This document shows positions 1-8,223 of a stretch of DNA of 64,000 bases, one piece after another (the first letter of the stretch is position 1; every line of letters starts with the position of its first letter). The position numbers were made by a program, and so were the translations under genes. Source of the DNA: Streptococcus suis (GTDB taxonomy: Bacteria; Bacillota; Bacilli; Lactobacillales; Streptococcaceae). The stretch covers positions 310,001-374,000 of the forward strand of contig NZ_JAMWEM010000001.1 in NCBI RefSeq assembly GCF_024509525.1, read 5' to 3'. Below the pieces are notes generated by a model. It saw only the letters and a program-made list of their open reading frames with translations, had not been told where the DNA came from and made no database searches.

Positions 1-398
1 GAGAGTTCCTCTCTGGTTAGGTCGAGGTTAAGGGCTGTGGCTGTCGCCAATGCTAAAGCCGCAAAGGCAGATGCCGAACTGGCCAAACCAGCTGCCGTCG
101 GCACGAAATTCAAACTCTCTACGCGAGCATATCTGCTCTCATTTATATATTCGCGAAACAAATCCAAAAAACGTGAAATTTTTGAAATTTCTTTTTCAGA
201 TTGCAAAACGCCGTTCAAAACAAACTCATCTGCTACTAACTGTTCATCAAAAACCACCTTGGTATCGGTGTAAAAGGCATCTAGGGTCAGGGACAGGCTA
301 GAATTCATGGGTAAAAAGAGTTCCTTGTCCCGCTTGCCCCAGTATTTGATCAGAGCAATATTGGTATGGGCACGTGCAATGCCTACGGATTGTGTCAT
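1..398 (-). CDS. mvaD: Diphosphomevalonate decarboxylase, N-terminal part
   Basis: This gene runs off the window edge; only the first 132 codons are present. It catalyses the ATP-dependent decarboxylation of diphosphomevalonate to isopentenyl diphosphate in the cytoplasm. The start region contains NIALIKYWGKRD, the signature of this GHMP-family enzyme, followed by a serine-rich SSLSL stretch and, near residue 110, the beginning of the ATP-binding motif (AAGLASSASAFAAL). The ATG lies one base after the stop codon of the mevalonate kinase gene and has GGAG upstream inside that gene, so the two are translationally coupled in the usual streptococcal mevalonate operon order. Confidence 0.95.
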   Translation of the reverse strand, partial: MTQSVGIARAHTNIALIKYWGKRDKELFLPMNSSLSLTLDAFYTDTKVVFDEQLVADEFVLNGVLQSEKEISKISRFLDLFREYINESRYARVESLNFVPTAAGLASSASAFAALALATATALNLDLTREEL

Positions 399-399
399 C

Positions 400-1326
400 T
401 TATTCTCCTAAGTATTGGGTCCAGGTCTGGCTGGCTCCTGCTTCTTCTAACTTATCGGCTAGGTCCCGAGCTTCTTTTTCCGTCTTAACCAGGGCAATCA
501 TGCAGCCTCCTCGTCCGCCCCCTGTCAGCTTGGCTCCCAAGGCTCCTTCTGCTTGGGCAAGGCTGACAAGCTTGTCTAGGCTGGGGTCAGACACGCCTAA
601 TTCTTTCAGGTAGGTATGGGCTTGGCTCATCTTTTGTCCTAGAAGCTCTGCTCGGTCATGGGCTAAATCGTCTTTGGCTTGTCGGGTCAAGTTTCCTAAT
701 TCCTCCACTAGCTGCCTCACCTCTGGTTTGGTCTCCAACAAGGTCGCCACGTCTTGAATGGCCTCCAAGGTATTACCGGTCACGCCCGTGTCTGCCACCA
801 CCAAATAGGCACGAAGCTGGAGGGAGATGGGCTCGATAGGCTGGCCCTTAGTGAAGTAAATAGGGGACTTTCCACTGGTGGTCGCCGCATCGATGCCTGA
901 AGGGTTTCCGTGGGCAATCTTTTCGGAGGACTGGACGATATCCCAGAGTTCGCTGTCGCTCAAGTCTTTTTGGTAATAGGCAAAAAGACTTCTTGCCACC
1001 GCAACGGCCACCGCTGCACTGGATCCCATACCCCGCTCAGCTGGGATGGTGGAGGCAATTTCAATATGGATAGCGGGATCCGTCGGAGCACCGATACGAT
1101 AGAGGGAAAAGCGGATAGCGTGCTTGAGGCTCTCCCAAATCTTCGGCATCTGGTGGACCAGCCCCTGATAGAAGTCGCAGGTCACAGACAGGGCATCTCC
1201 TTGCTGGGTAACGGTCGCTGTTATCTCAACAGCAGAAAAAGGCATGGCAATAGCCGGCTGACCATAGACCACCGCATGCTCTCCCATTAAAATTATCTTT
1301 CCTGTTGACCGTCCAACTGCCAGCAT
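400..1326 (-). CDS. mvaK1: Mevalonate kinase
   Basis: The enzyme phosphorylates mevalonate to 5-phosphomevalonate, the first committed kinase step of isoprenoid synthesis from acetyl-CoA. The 308-residue product begins MLAVGRSTGKIILMGEHAVVYG, with the KIILMGEHAVVYGQP motif near residue 10, the glycine-rich ATP loop (GMGSSAA) near residues 99-105, and the C-terminal GHMP motif KLTGGGRGGC. I chose the ATG at 1326 because AGGAGG lies six bases upstream; an adjacent ATG at 1329 is only three bases from the same site. A longer open frame extends to 1395 but lacks family similarity and crosses the promoter. It starts an operon that continues with mvaD. Confidence 0.95.
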   Translation of the reverse strand: MLAVGRSTGKIILMGEHAVVYGQPAIAMPFSAVEITATVTQQGDALSVTCDFYQGLVHQMPKIWESLKHAIRFSLYRIGAPTDPAIHIEIASTIPAERGMGSSAAVAVAVARSLFAYYQKDLSDSELWDIVQSSEKIAHGNPSGIDAATTSGKSPIYFTKGQPIEPISLQLRAYLVVADTGVTGNTLEAIQDVATLLETKPEVRQLVEELGNLTRQAKDDLAHDRAELLGQKMSQAHTYLKELGVSDPSLDKLVSLAQAEGALGAKLTGGGRGGCMIALVKTEKEARDLADKLEEAGASQTWTQYLGE

Positions 1327-1353
1327 CATTTGCCTCCTTATACAATCAGTATT

Positions 1354-1382
1354 ATTATACCATTTTATAGGAAAATCAGACA
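1354..1382 (-). promoter_or_regulatory. Promoter of the mevalonate operon
   Basis: A perfect TATAAT box (1354-1359, minus strand) lies about 25 bases before the mvaK1 ribosome binding site. The -35 region, about 17 bases further upstream, is weak (TGTCTG). No other candidate lies between the MATE terminator and mvaK1. Confidence 0.6.
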
Positions 1383-1383
1383 C

Positions 1384-1410
1384 AAAAACAGCCAACCGCA
1401 GTCAGCTGTT
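1384..1410 (-). terminator. Terminator of the MATE gene
   Basis: A ten-base stem (AACAGCTGAC paired with GTTGGCTGTT, with two wobble pairs) and a four-base loop are followed on the minus strand by TTTTTG. It sits eight bases past the MATE stop codon. Confidence 0.75.
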
Positions 1411-1417
1411 CCATTTC

Positions 1418-2683
1418 TTATCTTTGTCGTCGAGCGTAGAACCAAGCTAGAAAACCTGCTCGAAAGACATTGTCCAGTACTGTCCCAATCCAAATTGCTA
1501 CAAATCCTACATCAGTGAAGGTCAGTAGCAGATAGGCAACTAGAATCCGCACGCACCACATGCCAAAACTGGTAGCATAAAAAGGCAGTTTGGCATTGCC
1601 CAAGCCCTGCCAGAGGGCTGTATAAATTAGAGTGCCTGCCGTAAAGGGCACACCGACTAGGGAAAAGGTTAGAACTGTCATACTGGCCTGACTAGCCACT
1701 GAATCCTGTGTGTAAATCCCTATCAAGAGTGGTCCCGCTAGATAAATGCCTAGAGCAATGACCACCATCAAGCCTGTCGTTAAGACTAGACTGGCTTTGC
1801 GAAGGCTATTGATTTTTTCGCTCTGCCCTTGGGCCTTGGCCGTTAGAATGACTGTCGCCGTTGCCAGTCCCAAAGCCGGCGTATAGTTGAACTGAGTCAG
1901 GGTTTCACCTATGGCATTGCCCGCCAAAACCGCTGTCCCCAATCCTGTAATCAAGCCCACGACCACCACGTCTCCTGCCCGCATCATCAGCCGCTCGCCC
2001 GTCGCAGGCAGAGCCAAAGCTAGGAGTTTCCGGTCCAAGTGAAGGTTTAGGGGCAAAAGGGACATCCCCAAGGATCGCCAGAGGATGAGGCAAGCAATCA
2101 AGCGGGACAAAACGGTACCGATTGCCACTCCTGCAATCCCCAAGTCCAAGACGAAAACCGCAAGAGCAGACAGAACGGCGTTGAGAAAATTAGACAAGAG
2201 GCTGATATACATAGGCAACTGTGTCCGACCAGTCGCACGCAAAATAGCTCCCAAGCTGGTCATCAGTCCTAGAAAGAGAATGCCTCCACCGACAATAGCC
2301 AGATAGAGCCCACCAGCCTGGGCAACTGCAGGCTCTGTCCCCAGTAAACTAAGCAAGCTCTGACCGAACACAATAGACAGCAAGCCCAAAATCAAACTGA
2401 GTAAAATTGTTAATTTCAAAGCTTCTCCAGCTGCTCTACTGATTCCCTTCTGGTCACCTTGACCGACAGCGTGAGCCAAGAGCGAGGCCACCGCAGCTGC
2501 CAAGGCAATAAAAATCGCCTGATAAATGGCCATGATATTGCTGGCAACCGACACACCTGACAGGGCTACCAAACCCAGAAAGGCAACCAAGTAGGAATCC
2601 ACCATACCCATGATCATCTGGAGCATATTTTCTGCCATAGCTGGTAGAGCGATTTTTAATAAGTCTTTGTAGGTCTCTTTCAT
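1418..2683 (-). CDS. MATE family efflux transporter
   Basis: This is a 421-residue integral membrane protein of the multidrug and toxic compound extrusion family, with about twelve hydrophobic segments in two similar halves. The beginning (LLKIALPAMAENMLQMIMGMVDSYLVAFLG) is typical of the NorM/DinF type that exports cationic compounds using sodium or proton gradients. I prefer the ATG at 2683, with GGAGA four bases upstream; a TTG at 2698 is in frame but precedes that site. The gene follows thrC and is separated from it by a terminator. The substrate cannot be read from the sequence. Confidence 0.85.
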   Translation of the reverse strand: MKETYKDLLKIALPAMAENMLQMIMGMVDSYLVAFLGLVALSGVSVASNIMAIYQAIFIALAAAVASLLAHAVGQGDQKGISRAAGEALKLTILLSLILGLLSIVFGQSLLSLLGTEPAVAQAGGLYLAIVGGGILFLGLMTSLGAILRATGRTQLPMYISLLSNFLNAVLSALAVFVLDLGIAGVAIGTVLSRLIACLILWRSLGMSLLPLNLHLDRKLLALALPATGERLMMRAGDVVVVGLITGLGTAVLAGNAIGETLTQFNYTPALGLATATVILTAKAQGQSEKINSLRKASLVLTTGLMVVIALGIYLAGPLLIGIYTQDSVASQASMTVLTFSLVGVPFTAGTLIYTALWQGLGNAKLPFYATSFGMWCVRILVAYLLLTFTDVGFVAIWIGTVLDNVFRAGFLAWFYARRQR

Positions 2684-2696
2684 CTTTCTCCAATTC

Positions 2697-2715
2697 AAAA
2701 GGGGCTTTCGCCCCT
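2697..2715 (-). terminator. Terminator of thrC
   Basis: A perfect six-base GC-rich stem (AGGGGC, loop GAAA, GCCCCT) is followed by TTTT on the minus strand. It lies between the thrC stop codon and the MATE ribosome binding site, so some readthrough could feed the MATE gene. Confidence 0.8.
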
Positions 2716-2723
2716 AAATTTCA

Positions 2724-4208
2724 TTAAACACCCAAGTAACGCTCGACTTCAGCCTGCATATCTGCAGCTGCAACGACGGTATTGTGGCGGACAGGTGCCG
2801 TTTCCAAGCCGTCCACAGCTGGTGGCAGGGCTACACCTGAAATCTCATGCAATTTTGCAAGGGCTTCAAAGTCAGACAAACCTGACTGGCCTGTCACAGC
2901 CTCAACCACAACCACTGGGAACTTGTAAGGACTTGCTGTAGAAGCAATCACTGTCGGAGTTTGGTCCCCTGTTTGCTCCACATACTGTTTATAGACAGCT
3001 GAGGCAACAGCCGTATGTGGATCTTCAATGTAGTTTGACTCATCATAGACACGCTTGATTTCCGTAGCGGTTTCTTCTTCTGTCGCAAAGGCGGCAGCAA
3101 AGAGAGAGAGGATATCCGCGTCAGCCCCTTGAATATCATACTGACCAGCTGTGTTCAAGGCTTCCATGAGCTCGGCTGTTTTGCCAGCATCATTGCCAAA
3201 GAGGTGGAAAATCAAGCGTTCCAAGTTAGAAGACACCAAGATGTCCATGGACGGACTAGTGGTCACGCGGAAGGTACGGTTCTTGTCGTAAACGCCTGTC
3301 GAGAAGAAGTCGGTCAGAACGTTGTTATCGTTGGAAGCACAGATGAGCTTGCCAACTGGCAGACCGATTTGTTTAGCGTAATAAGCCGCCAAGATGTTTC
3401 CAAAGTTTCCTGTCGGAACGGTGAAGTTGACCTTGTCACCCGCCGCAATCTCGCCAGTCTTGACCAACTGAGCGTAGGCATAGACATAATAAACAATCTG
3501 TGGCACCAAGCGGCCGATGTTCATAGAGTTGGCAGATGAAAACTGGAGTTTCTTAGTTGCCAACTTGGCGCGGAGGGCTTCATCATTGAACATATGTTTG
3601 ACATTGGTCTGGGCGTCGTCAAAGTTTCCGTCAATAGCCACCACGTGCGTGTTAGCCCCTGTCTGCGTGGTCATCTGCAATTCCTGAACTTTCGACACCC
3701 CGTCACGTGGGTAGAAGACAATGATTTGCGTGCCAGGAACATCCGCAAAACCAGCCATAGCCGCCTTGCCTGTATCGCCTGAAGTCGCAGTCAAGATGAC
3801 AATCTCATTTTCCAAGCCATGCTTTTTCGCCGCAGTCGTCATCAAGTAAGGCAAGATAGACAGAGCCATATCCTTAAAGGCAATGGTTGAACCTCGGAAG
3901 AGTTCCAAATTGTACTGACCTTTTAACTTGACTACTGGGGCAATAACTGGTGTGTCAAACTTGCTGTCATAGGCATTGTTGATACAGTAGTCTAGCTCGT
4001 CTGCCGTGAAATCATCCAAGAAAGCTGACAAAATCAACTTGGCAACTTCTTGATAAGAAGCGTCTTTCAAAACAGAAAAATCCAAATCAACTGTTGGAAT
4101 CGAAATCGGTGTAAACAAACCACCGTCGGTCGCCAAGCCTTGTAAAATCGCCTGACTAGCCGATACAGTATTTTTTACATCACGTGTTGATTGATAAACT
4201 AGTGTCAT
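2724..4208 (-). CDS. thrC: Threonine synthase
   Basis: The enzyme converts O-phosphohomoserine to threonine using pyridoxal phosphate, the last step of threonine synthesis. The product has 494 residues, the normal length for the longer thrC class. The motif FRGSTIAFKDMA carries the likely PLP lysine near residue 112, and ATSGDTGKAA follows as the phosphate-binding loop. The start ATG at 4208 has GGGGA upstream. It appears to be transcribed alone: a terminator precedes it at 4290-4313 and another follows it. There is no T-box or obvious leader peptide upstream. Confidence 0.95.
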   Translation of the reverse strand: MTLVYQSTRDVKNTVSASQAILQGLATDGGLFTPISIPTVDLDFSVLKDASYQEVAKLILSAFLDDFTADELDYCINNAYDSKFDTPVIAPVVKLKGQYNLELFRGSTIAFKDMALSILPYLMTTAAKKHGLENEIVILTATSGDTGKAAMAGFADVPGTQIIVFYPRDGVSKVQELQMTTQTGANTHVVAIDGNFDDAQTNVKHMFNDEALRAKLATKKLQFSSANSMNIGRLVPQIVYYVYAYAQLVKTGEIAAGDKVNFTVPTGNFGNILAAYYAKQIGLPVGKLICASNDNNVLTDFFSTGVYDKNRTFRVTTSPSMDILVSSNLERLIFHLFGNDAGKTAELMEALNTAGQYDIQGADADILSLFAAAFATEEETATEIKRVYDESNYIEDPHTAVASAVYKQYVEQTGDQTPTVIASTASPYKFPVVVVEAVTGQSGLSDFEALAKLHEISGVALPPAVDGLETAPVRHNTVVAAADMQAEVERYLGV

Positions 4209-4237
4209 AATATTCCCCGTAAAAATCTATTTTTTCT

Positions 4238-4246
4238 ATTCTACCA
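4238..4246 (-). promoter_or_regulatory. Extended -10 promoter of thrC
   Basis: The minus strand reads TGG followed by TAGAAT about 30 bases before the thrC start. This is an extended -10 element; no convincing -35 box is present. Confidence 0.45.
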
Positions 4247-4287
4247 TAAAACCCACCTAAATTGACAGAAAATTGGCAAGATAAGCC

Positions 4288-4313
4288 AAAAAACCGAACG
4301 CTTGTCCGGTTTT
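4288..4313 (-). terminator. Terminator after the small membrane gene
   Basis: A ten-base stem (AAAACCGGAC with GTTCGGTTTT, one wobble) around an AAGC loop is followed by more Ts on the minus strand, about 20 bases after the stop codon of the gene at 4331-4531. Confidence 0.8.
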
Positions 4314-4330
4314 CAGGCTTTATTTGTCCT

Positions 4331-4531
4331 TCAACAAGGCAAGGCCAATCCTCCGAAGAAAGACCAGTTGAGGAGGGATAGATAAGCTAGCCCTCTCAAA
4401 AGGCGAAGGCTGTTACGCGTGTCAAAATCGATACCATTTTTAACAGCCAGTAGCCAGTCCCCAGCAAATAAAAGATAAAATGCCCCAAGACAAGCTACGA
4501 CAATTAAAATAAGACCAAGCTGTTTCTTCAT
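4331..4531 (-). CDS. Small two-segment membrane protein, unknown function
   Basis: I do not recognise this 66-residue protein. It has a hydrophobic segment at residues 5-28 and a second at about 45-62, and no signal peptidase site. The start is well supported: AGGAGGGAAAGGAC lies directly before the ATG at 4531. The last residues (GGLALPC) look truncated: in the +2 frame the same bases continue as IGLALLKDK and then stop, so a small indel near position 4345 may have altered the C-terminus. It is followed by a good terminator and preceded by the truncated PH-domain gene. Confidence 0.55.
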   Translation of the reverse strand: MKKQLGLILIVVACLGAFYLLFAGDWLLAVKNGIDFDTRNSLRLLRGLAYLSLLNWSFFGGLALPC

Positions 4532-4553
4532 GTCCTTTCCCTCCTATCCTGCC

Positions 4554-4757
4554 TTACAAAATCGCTTCGGCAATCAGGCGACGATTGGTAAAAATAGCAC
4601 TATCCCGTATGGTTGCATAGGCAGCCTTGGGCTCCTCTCCAGGCAATAAAATCTCAAAAATATCTGCTGGTACAGGACATTCACGGACAAAGGCCCAAGC
4701 TAATGGGATTAGTTCTGCCATGATTGGTCTCTTTACACTTTTATGTTGGCATTTCAT
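4554..4757 (-). pseudogene. Truncated bacterial PH-domain protein
   Basis: The 67-codon frame carries AELIPLAWAFVRECPVPADI and then IRDSAIFTNRRLI, which matches the start of the bacterial Pleckstrin-homology family (PF08000 type, about 130 residues). In intact members the sequence continues as a beta-rich domain after TNRRLI; here it reads AEAIL and stops, so more than half of the domain is absent. Two starts are possible: ATG 4757 (GGGGAG eight bases upstream) or ATG 4721, which better fits family N-termini. Whether the stub has any function is unknown. The truncation is inferred from remembered family members. Confidence 0.5.
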
Positions 4758-4781
4758 AATATAAACTCCCCTTCAATAGCC

Positions 4782-4815
4782 AAAAACACCAACCTACTCA
4801 CGTAAGCTGGTGTTT
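4782..4815 (-). terminator. Hairpin downstream of adhE
   Basis: A nine-base stem (AACACCAGC with GTTGGTGTT, one wobble) and a 12-base loop are followed by TTTTT on the minus strand. It is about 200 bases past the adhE stop codon, with the 106-base repeat in between, and is the first good terminator for adhE. Confidence 0.6.
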
Positions 4816-4920
4816 GAGAAACTTTTGGAGGCTAGTCCAATTGTTTATATAAGGATTATTAAGAAATGATTTGTGTAACAAACACTTGCATGTTCATTTG
4901 AAATCAGTTTTTCTTAAAAC

Positions 4921-5026
4921 CATCAAGTAATGATTTTCTAAATGAGACAAGGCAAAGCGACGTAGGCATAACTAAAGTTAGGCAAGGAGCTTTAACGATG
5001 TATCGTGACGAAAATCCTTACTTGAT
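4921..5026. repeat. 106-bp interspersed repeat with terminal inverted arms, overlapping the adhE stop codon
   Basis: The ends CATCAAGTAATGATTTTC (4921-4938) and its near-perfect inverted copy (5009-5026, one mismatch) bracket a core reading GACAAGG...GGCAAGGAG...AACGATGTATC. The same core, with different arms, recurs at 46558-46660. The right arm covers the last codons and stop of adhE. Confidence 0.7.
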
Positions 5027-7669
5027 GCGACCTGGACGCTCTTTGTAACCATAGTAAGCATCATTCATGATTTCTTCCATGTCAGCTACCATTGGTAGGC
5101 GTGGGTTTGCTGGTGAACATTGATCTTCGTAAGCAAGAAGAGCCAATTCATGAGTGTATTTCTTCCACTCTTTTTCATCGATACCTTGATCTTTGAAGTT
5201 CATCTTGATACCAACTTTTTCACCCAATTCATAGACTGCTTTTGCATAAGCTTCAACAGCCTCTTCTGGAGTTGAGCAAGGCAAGCCTAACATGCGAGCG
5301 ATGTCTTGGAATTTTTCATCTGCTTTCCAGTAGTTGTACTTAGGCCATGTAGTTGTTTTAGATGGACGAGTACCATTGTAACGGATAACGTATGGCAACA
5401 AGATAGCATTCGTACGACCGTGAACTGTGTGGAAACGACCACCAATCTTATGGGCCATAGAGTGGCTCATACCTAAGAAGGCATTGGCAAAGGCCATACC
5501 AGCCATCGTTGAAGCATTGTGGATTTTTTCACGTGCTTCTGGATCACCAGTCAAGACAGATTTTTCAAGGTATTGGAAGACCAGCTTGATGGTTTGAAGG
5601 GCAATACCATCAGTATAGTCGTTTGCAAAGTTAGAAGTATAGGCTTCTGTTGCGTGAGTCAACACGTCCATACCAGTATCAGCAGCGATAAATGCTGGAA
5701 CTGATTCTACCAAAGCTGGGTCAACGATCGCAATAGTAGGTGTCAATGAGTAGTCTGCGAGTGGGTATTTGCGGTTGTTTTTCTTATCGGAAATAACGGC
5801 AAATGGTGTCACTTCTGAACCTGTACCAGATGTTGTTGGAATACCGATGTATTTCGCTTTTTGCCCAAGAGATGGGAATTTGAAGGCACGTTTACGGATA
5901 TCCATGAATTTTTGAACGAGGTCACGGAAATCAATTTCTGGTTGTTCGTAGAAGAGCCACATTACTTTAGCAGCGTCCATTGGTGAACCACCACCGAGTG
6001 CAATGATGGTATCTGGTTGGAAGGCACGCATCACTTCAGCACCACGTTCTACAGTTGTAATATCTGGATCTGGCTCGACATCTGAGAAGACTTGAATAGT
6101 CACTTGATTAGAACGTGCATTCAACTGGTCAATCACTCGTTGTACAAAACCAAGGCGCTCAATTGATTTATCTGTAACGATCATAACGCGCTCAAGGCCT
6201 TCTGCTGTTTGAAGGTACTGAATAGAGTTACGTTCGAAGTAGATTTTAGAAGGAACTTTAAACCATTGCATATTATTTCTACGTTTCCCTACTTTCTTGA
6301 TGTTAAGAAGGTTGATAGCAGATACGTTATCACCAACTGAGTTGCGTCCGTATGAACCACATCCAAGTGTCAATGATGGCAAGAAGGCATTGTAAACATC
6401 ACCGATACCACCAAATGTTGATGGAGAGTTCCAAATGATACGCATAGCTTTCATTTCAGTACCGAATCGTTTCGCCAATTCTTCATCTTTTGTATGAATA
6501 GCAGCTGAGTGACCTAGACCGTTAAACTCAACCATTTGACGTGCTTTTTTCAGACCATCTTCCACATCTTCAGCCTTCAAGACTGCGATAACTGGAGAAA
6601 GTTTTTCACGAGTAAGAGGTTCATTTGGTCCAACCTCAGCACATTCGGCAGCCAAGATATTTGTTCCTTCTGGAACTTTGAAGCCTGCTTGTTCTGCAAT
6701 CCAAGCTGCTGGTTTACCAACGATGTCAGCGTTGAGCTTGCCTTCTGCACAGTTTTTGCTGTTCGCTTTTACACCGAAGCAATACTCTTCAAGAAGCGCT
6801 TTTTCTTTTTTGTTAACAAAGTAAGTTTTGTATGATTTAAATTCTTCAACGAATTCATCATAAATTTCTTTGTCAATAATAACTGCTTGCTCAGAGGCAC
6901 AGACCATACCATTATCGAATGACTTGGACATGACGATATCGTGAGCAGCTTGACGGATATCAGCTGATTTCTCGATGTAAGCAGGAACGTTACCAGCACC
7001 TACCCCAAGTGCAGGTTTCCCACATGAGTAAGCAGCACGTACCATTGCGTTACCACCTGTTGCCAAGATAGTTGAGATACCATCGTGGTTCATAAGTGCA
7101 TTTGTTGCAGCAATAGATGGCTCAGTAATCCATTGGATACAGTTCTCAGGAGCACCTGCTTTTACAGCTGCCTCATATACGATACGCGCTGCATGTGCAG
7201 ATGATTCTTGAGCAGAAGGATGGAAACCAAATACGATTGGGTTACGAGTTTTAAGAGCAATCAATGATTTGAAGATTGCTGTTGAAGTTGGGTTAGTTGT
7301 TGGAGTAACGCCACAGATAACACCGACTGGTTCTGCAATTTTTGTCAAACCTGTAATTGGATCGTCTTCAATAACACCCACTGTTTTCACTCCACGCATG
7401 TTGTTCACAACGTGCTCGCAGGCAAAGAGGTTTTTAGTTGCCTTATCTTCAAAGACCCCGCGACCTGTTTCTTCAACTGCATGTGCCGCCAAGATACCGT
7501 GTGCATCCAAAGCTGCTACAGATGCTTTTGCAACAATGTAGTCAACTTGCTCCTGATTGAGTTTACGGAATTCATCAAGGGCTACTAATCCTTTTTGAAC
7601 CAACTCATCAACATGTTTCTGAGCTGCCAATGCTTTTTCTTCTGGTGAGACTGTTTTTTTATCAGCCAT
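5018..7669 (-). CDS. adhE: Bifunctional acetaldehyde/alcohol dehydrogenase AdhE
   Basis: This 883-residue fusion reduces acetyl-CoA to acetaldehyde and then ethanol, oxidising two NADH during mixed-acid fermentation; such proteins assemble into cytoplasmic spirosomes. The N-terminal CoA-dependent aldehyde dehydrogenase (about residues 1-440) contains the catalytic cysteine in MVCASEQAV. The C-terminal iron-dependent alcohol dehydrogenase contains GTGSEVTPFAVI and the metal-binding histidines in MSHSMAHKIGGRFHTVHG. I chose the ATG at 7669 (GGAGGAAATCCC upstream) over an in-frame start at 7702 that lies beyond the ribosome site. The upstream region carries a strong promoter and Rex-like boxes, so repression when NADH is low is expected. 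It is monocistronic. Confidence 0.97.
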   Translation of the reverse strand: MADKKTVSPEEKALAAQKHVDELVQKGLVALDEFRKLNQEQVDYIVAKASVAALDAHGILAAHAVEETGRGVFEDKATKNLFACEHVVNNMRGVKTVGVIEDDPITGLTKIAEPVGVICGVTPTTNPTSTAIFKSLIALKTRNPIVFGFHPSAQESSAHAARIVYEAAVKAGAPENCIQWITEPSIAATNALMNHDGISTILATGGNAMVRAAYSCGKPALGVGAGNVPAYIEKSADIRQAAHDIVMSKSFDNGMVCASEQAVIIDKEIYDEFVEEFKSYKTYFVNKKEKALLEEYCFGVKANSKNCAEGKLNADIVGKPAAWIAEQAGFKVPEGTNILAAECAEVGPNEPLTREKLSPVIAVLKAEDVEDGLKKARQMVEFNGLGHSAAIHTKDEELAKRFGTEMKAMRIIWNSPSTFGGIGDVYNAFLPSLTLGCGSYGRNSVGDNVSAINLLNIKKVGKRRNNMQWFKVPSKIYFERNSIQYLQTAEGLERVMIVTDKSIERLGFVQRVIDQLNARSNQVTIQVFSDVEPDPDITTVERGAEVMRAFQPDTIIALGGGSPMDAAKVMWLFYEQPEIDFRDLVQKFMDIRKRAFKFPSLGQKAKYIGIPTTSGTGSEVTPFAVISDKKNNRKYPLADYSLTPTIAIVDPALVESVPAFIAADTGMDVLTHATEAYTSNFANDYTDGIALQTIKLVFQYLEKSVLTGDPEAREKIHNASTMAGMAFANAFLGMSHSMAHKIGGRFHTVHGRTNAILLPYVIRYNGTRPSKTTTWPKYNYWKADEKFQDIARMLGLPCSTPEEAVEAYAKAVYELGEKVGIKMNFKDQGIDEKEWKKYTHELALLAYEDQCSPANPRLPMVADMEEIMNDAYYGYKERPGRIK

Positions 7670-7705
7670 GGGATTTCCTCCAAATATTTTTTTAGCCAAC
7701 AACCT

Positions 7706-7723
7706 TTGTTAACTTTTTCACAA
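7706..7723. promoter_or_regulatory. Rex-like operator 1 (adhE)
   Basis: The plus strand reads TTGTTAACTTTTTCACAA, matching the Rex pattern TTGTKA-N6-TCACAA in spacing and both half-sites. It lies immediately downstream of the adhE -10 box, over the expected transcription start. Confidence 0.7.
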
Positions 7724-7727
7724 ATAT

Positions 7728-7756
7728 AGTATACACCTATTTTTTCGATTTGTAAA
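7728..7756 (-). promoter_or_regulatory. Promoter of adhE
   Basis: TTTACA (7751-7756) and TATACT (7728-7733) are separated by exactly 17 bases on the minus strand. One Rex-like box lies on each side. Confidence 0.8.
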
Positions 7757-7761
7757 GAATT

Positions 7762-7779
7762 TTGTTAAAAGATTCACAA
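7762..7779. promoter_or_regulatory. Rex-like operator 2 (adhE)
   Basis: The sequence TTGTTAAAAGATTCACAA has the Rex half-sites with a six-base spacer and lies five bases upstream of the -35 box. Confidence 0.7.
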
Positions 7780-7865
7780 ACTTTTTTTCGAATTTGTGAA
7801 ACCTCTTTCAAAAACTACATAAAAATGAGACTTTTCTCCCTGATTTTGTGAAATTAAATTTAATT

Positions 7866-7883
7866 TTGTTTGAAATTTCACAA
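7866..7883. promoter_or_regulatory. Rex-like operator 3 (adhE)
   Basis: The sequence TTGTTTGAAATTTCACAA keeps one perfect half-site (TCACAA) and a weaker one. It lies about 110 bases upstream of the -35 box; additional isolated TTGTGAA half-sites occur at about 7794 and 7844. Confidence 0.5.
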
Positions 7884-7935
7884 AGAAAACATGCATCTGT
7901 TCCGATTTTAGGGGTTTATTTTTTGACGATTGCCT

Positions 7936-8096
7936 GGAACCTGTATTCATAAAAAGAGTAGCTTTATAGTGAGAGATGGTTTTTAGCTTATCAAAGTAGT
8001 TTTGGCGGACATACTGACTCTATATTGTAAAATGAACGATGACTAGCTGATCATCTAGCCTTAGTTGACAGAGTTAACCTGTGAACAACGATTCTA
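7936..8096. repeat. Degenerate 161-bp repeat, family of 24145-24306
   Basis: It begins GGAACCTGTATTCAT and ends AACGATTCTA. The interior follows the intact copy at 24145-24306 (shared blocks include ATACTGACT, AACGATGA, TAGCTGA and CTAGCCTTAG). The terminal inverted repeat has decayed. It fills much of the interval between adhE and the downstream aldolase operon. Confidence 0.6.
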
Positions 8097-8159
8097 AATT
8101 CTACAGCCAAAAAGATAAGCAAGATTTTAGCGGTGGAAACAACTTGTTGCCTTCTCCAT

Positions 8160-8187
8160 AAAAAAATCACCAATAACGGTGATTTTT
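8160..8187 (-). terminator. Terminator of the lacD2/PTS operon
   Basis: A perfect ten-base stem (AAAAATCACC with GGTGATTTTT) with a six-base loop is followed by Ts on the minus strand, about 40 bases past the stop codon of the aldolase gene. Confidence 0.85.
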
Positions 8188-8223
8188 CGCAGAGTCATTG
8201 TCAAACATTGGAGGATACACTAG

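Noticed and set aside
3129-3539. 136-codon frame antisense to thrC
   Set aside because: Shadow frame; thrC is intact and clearly identified on the other strand.
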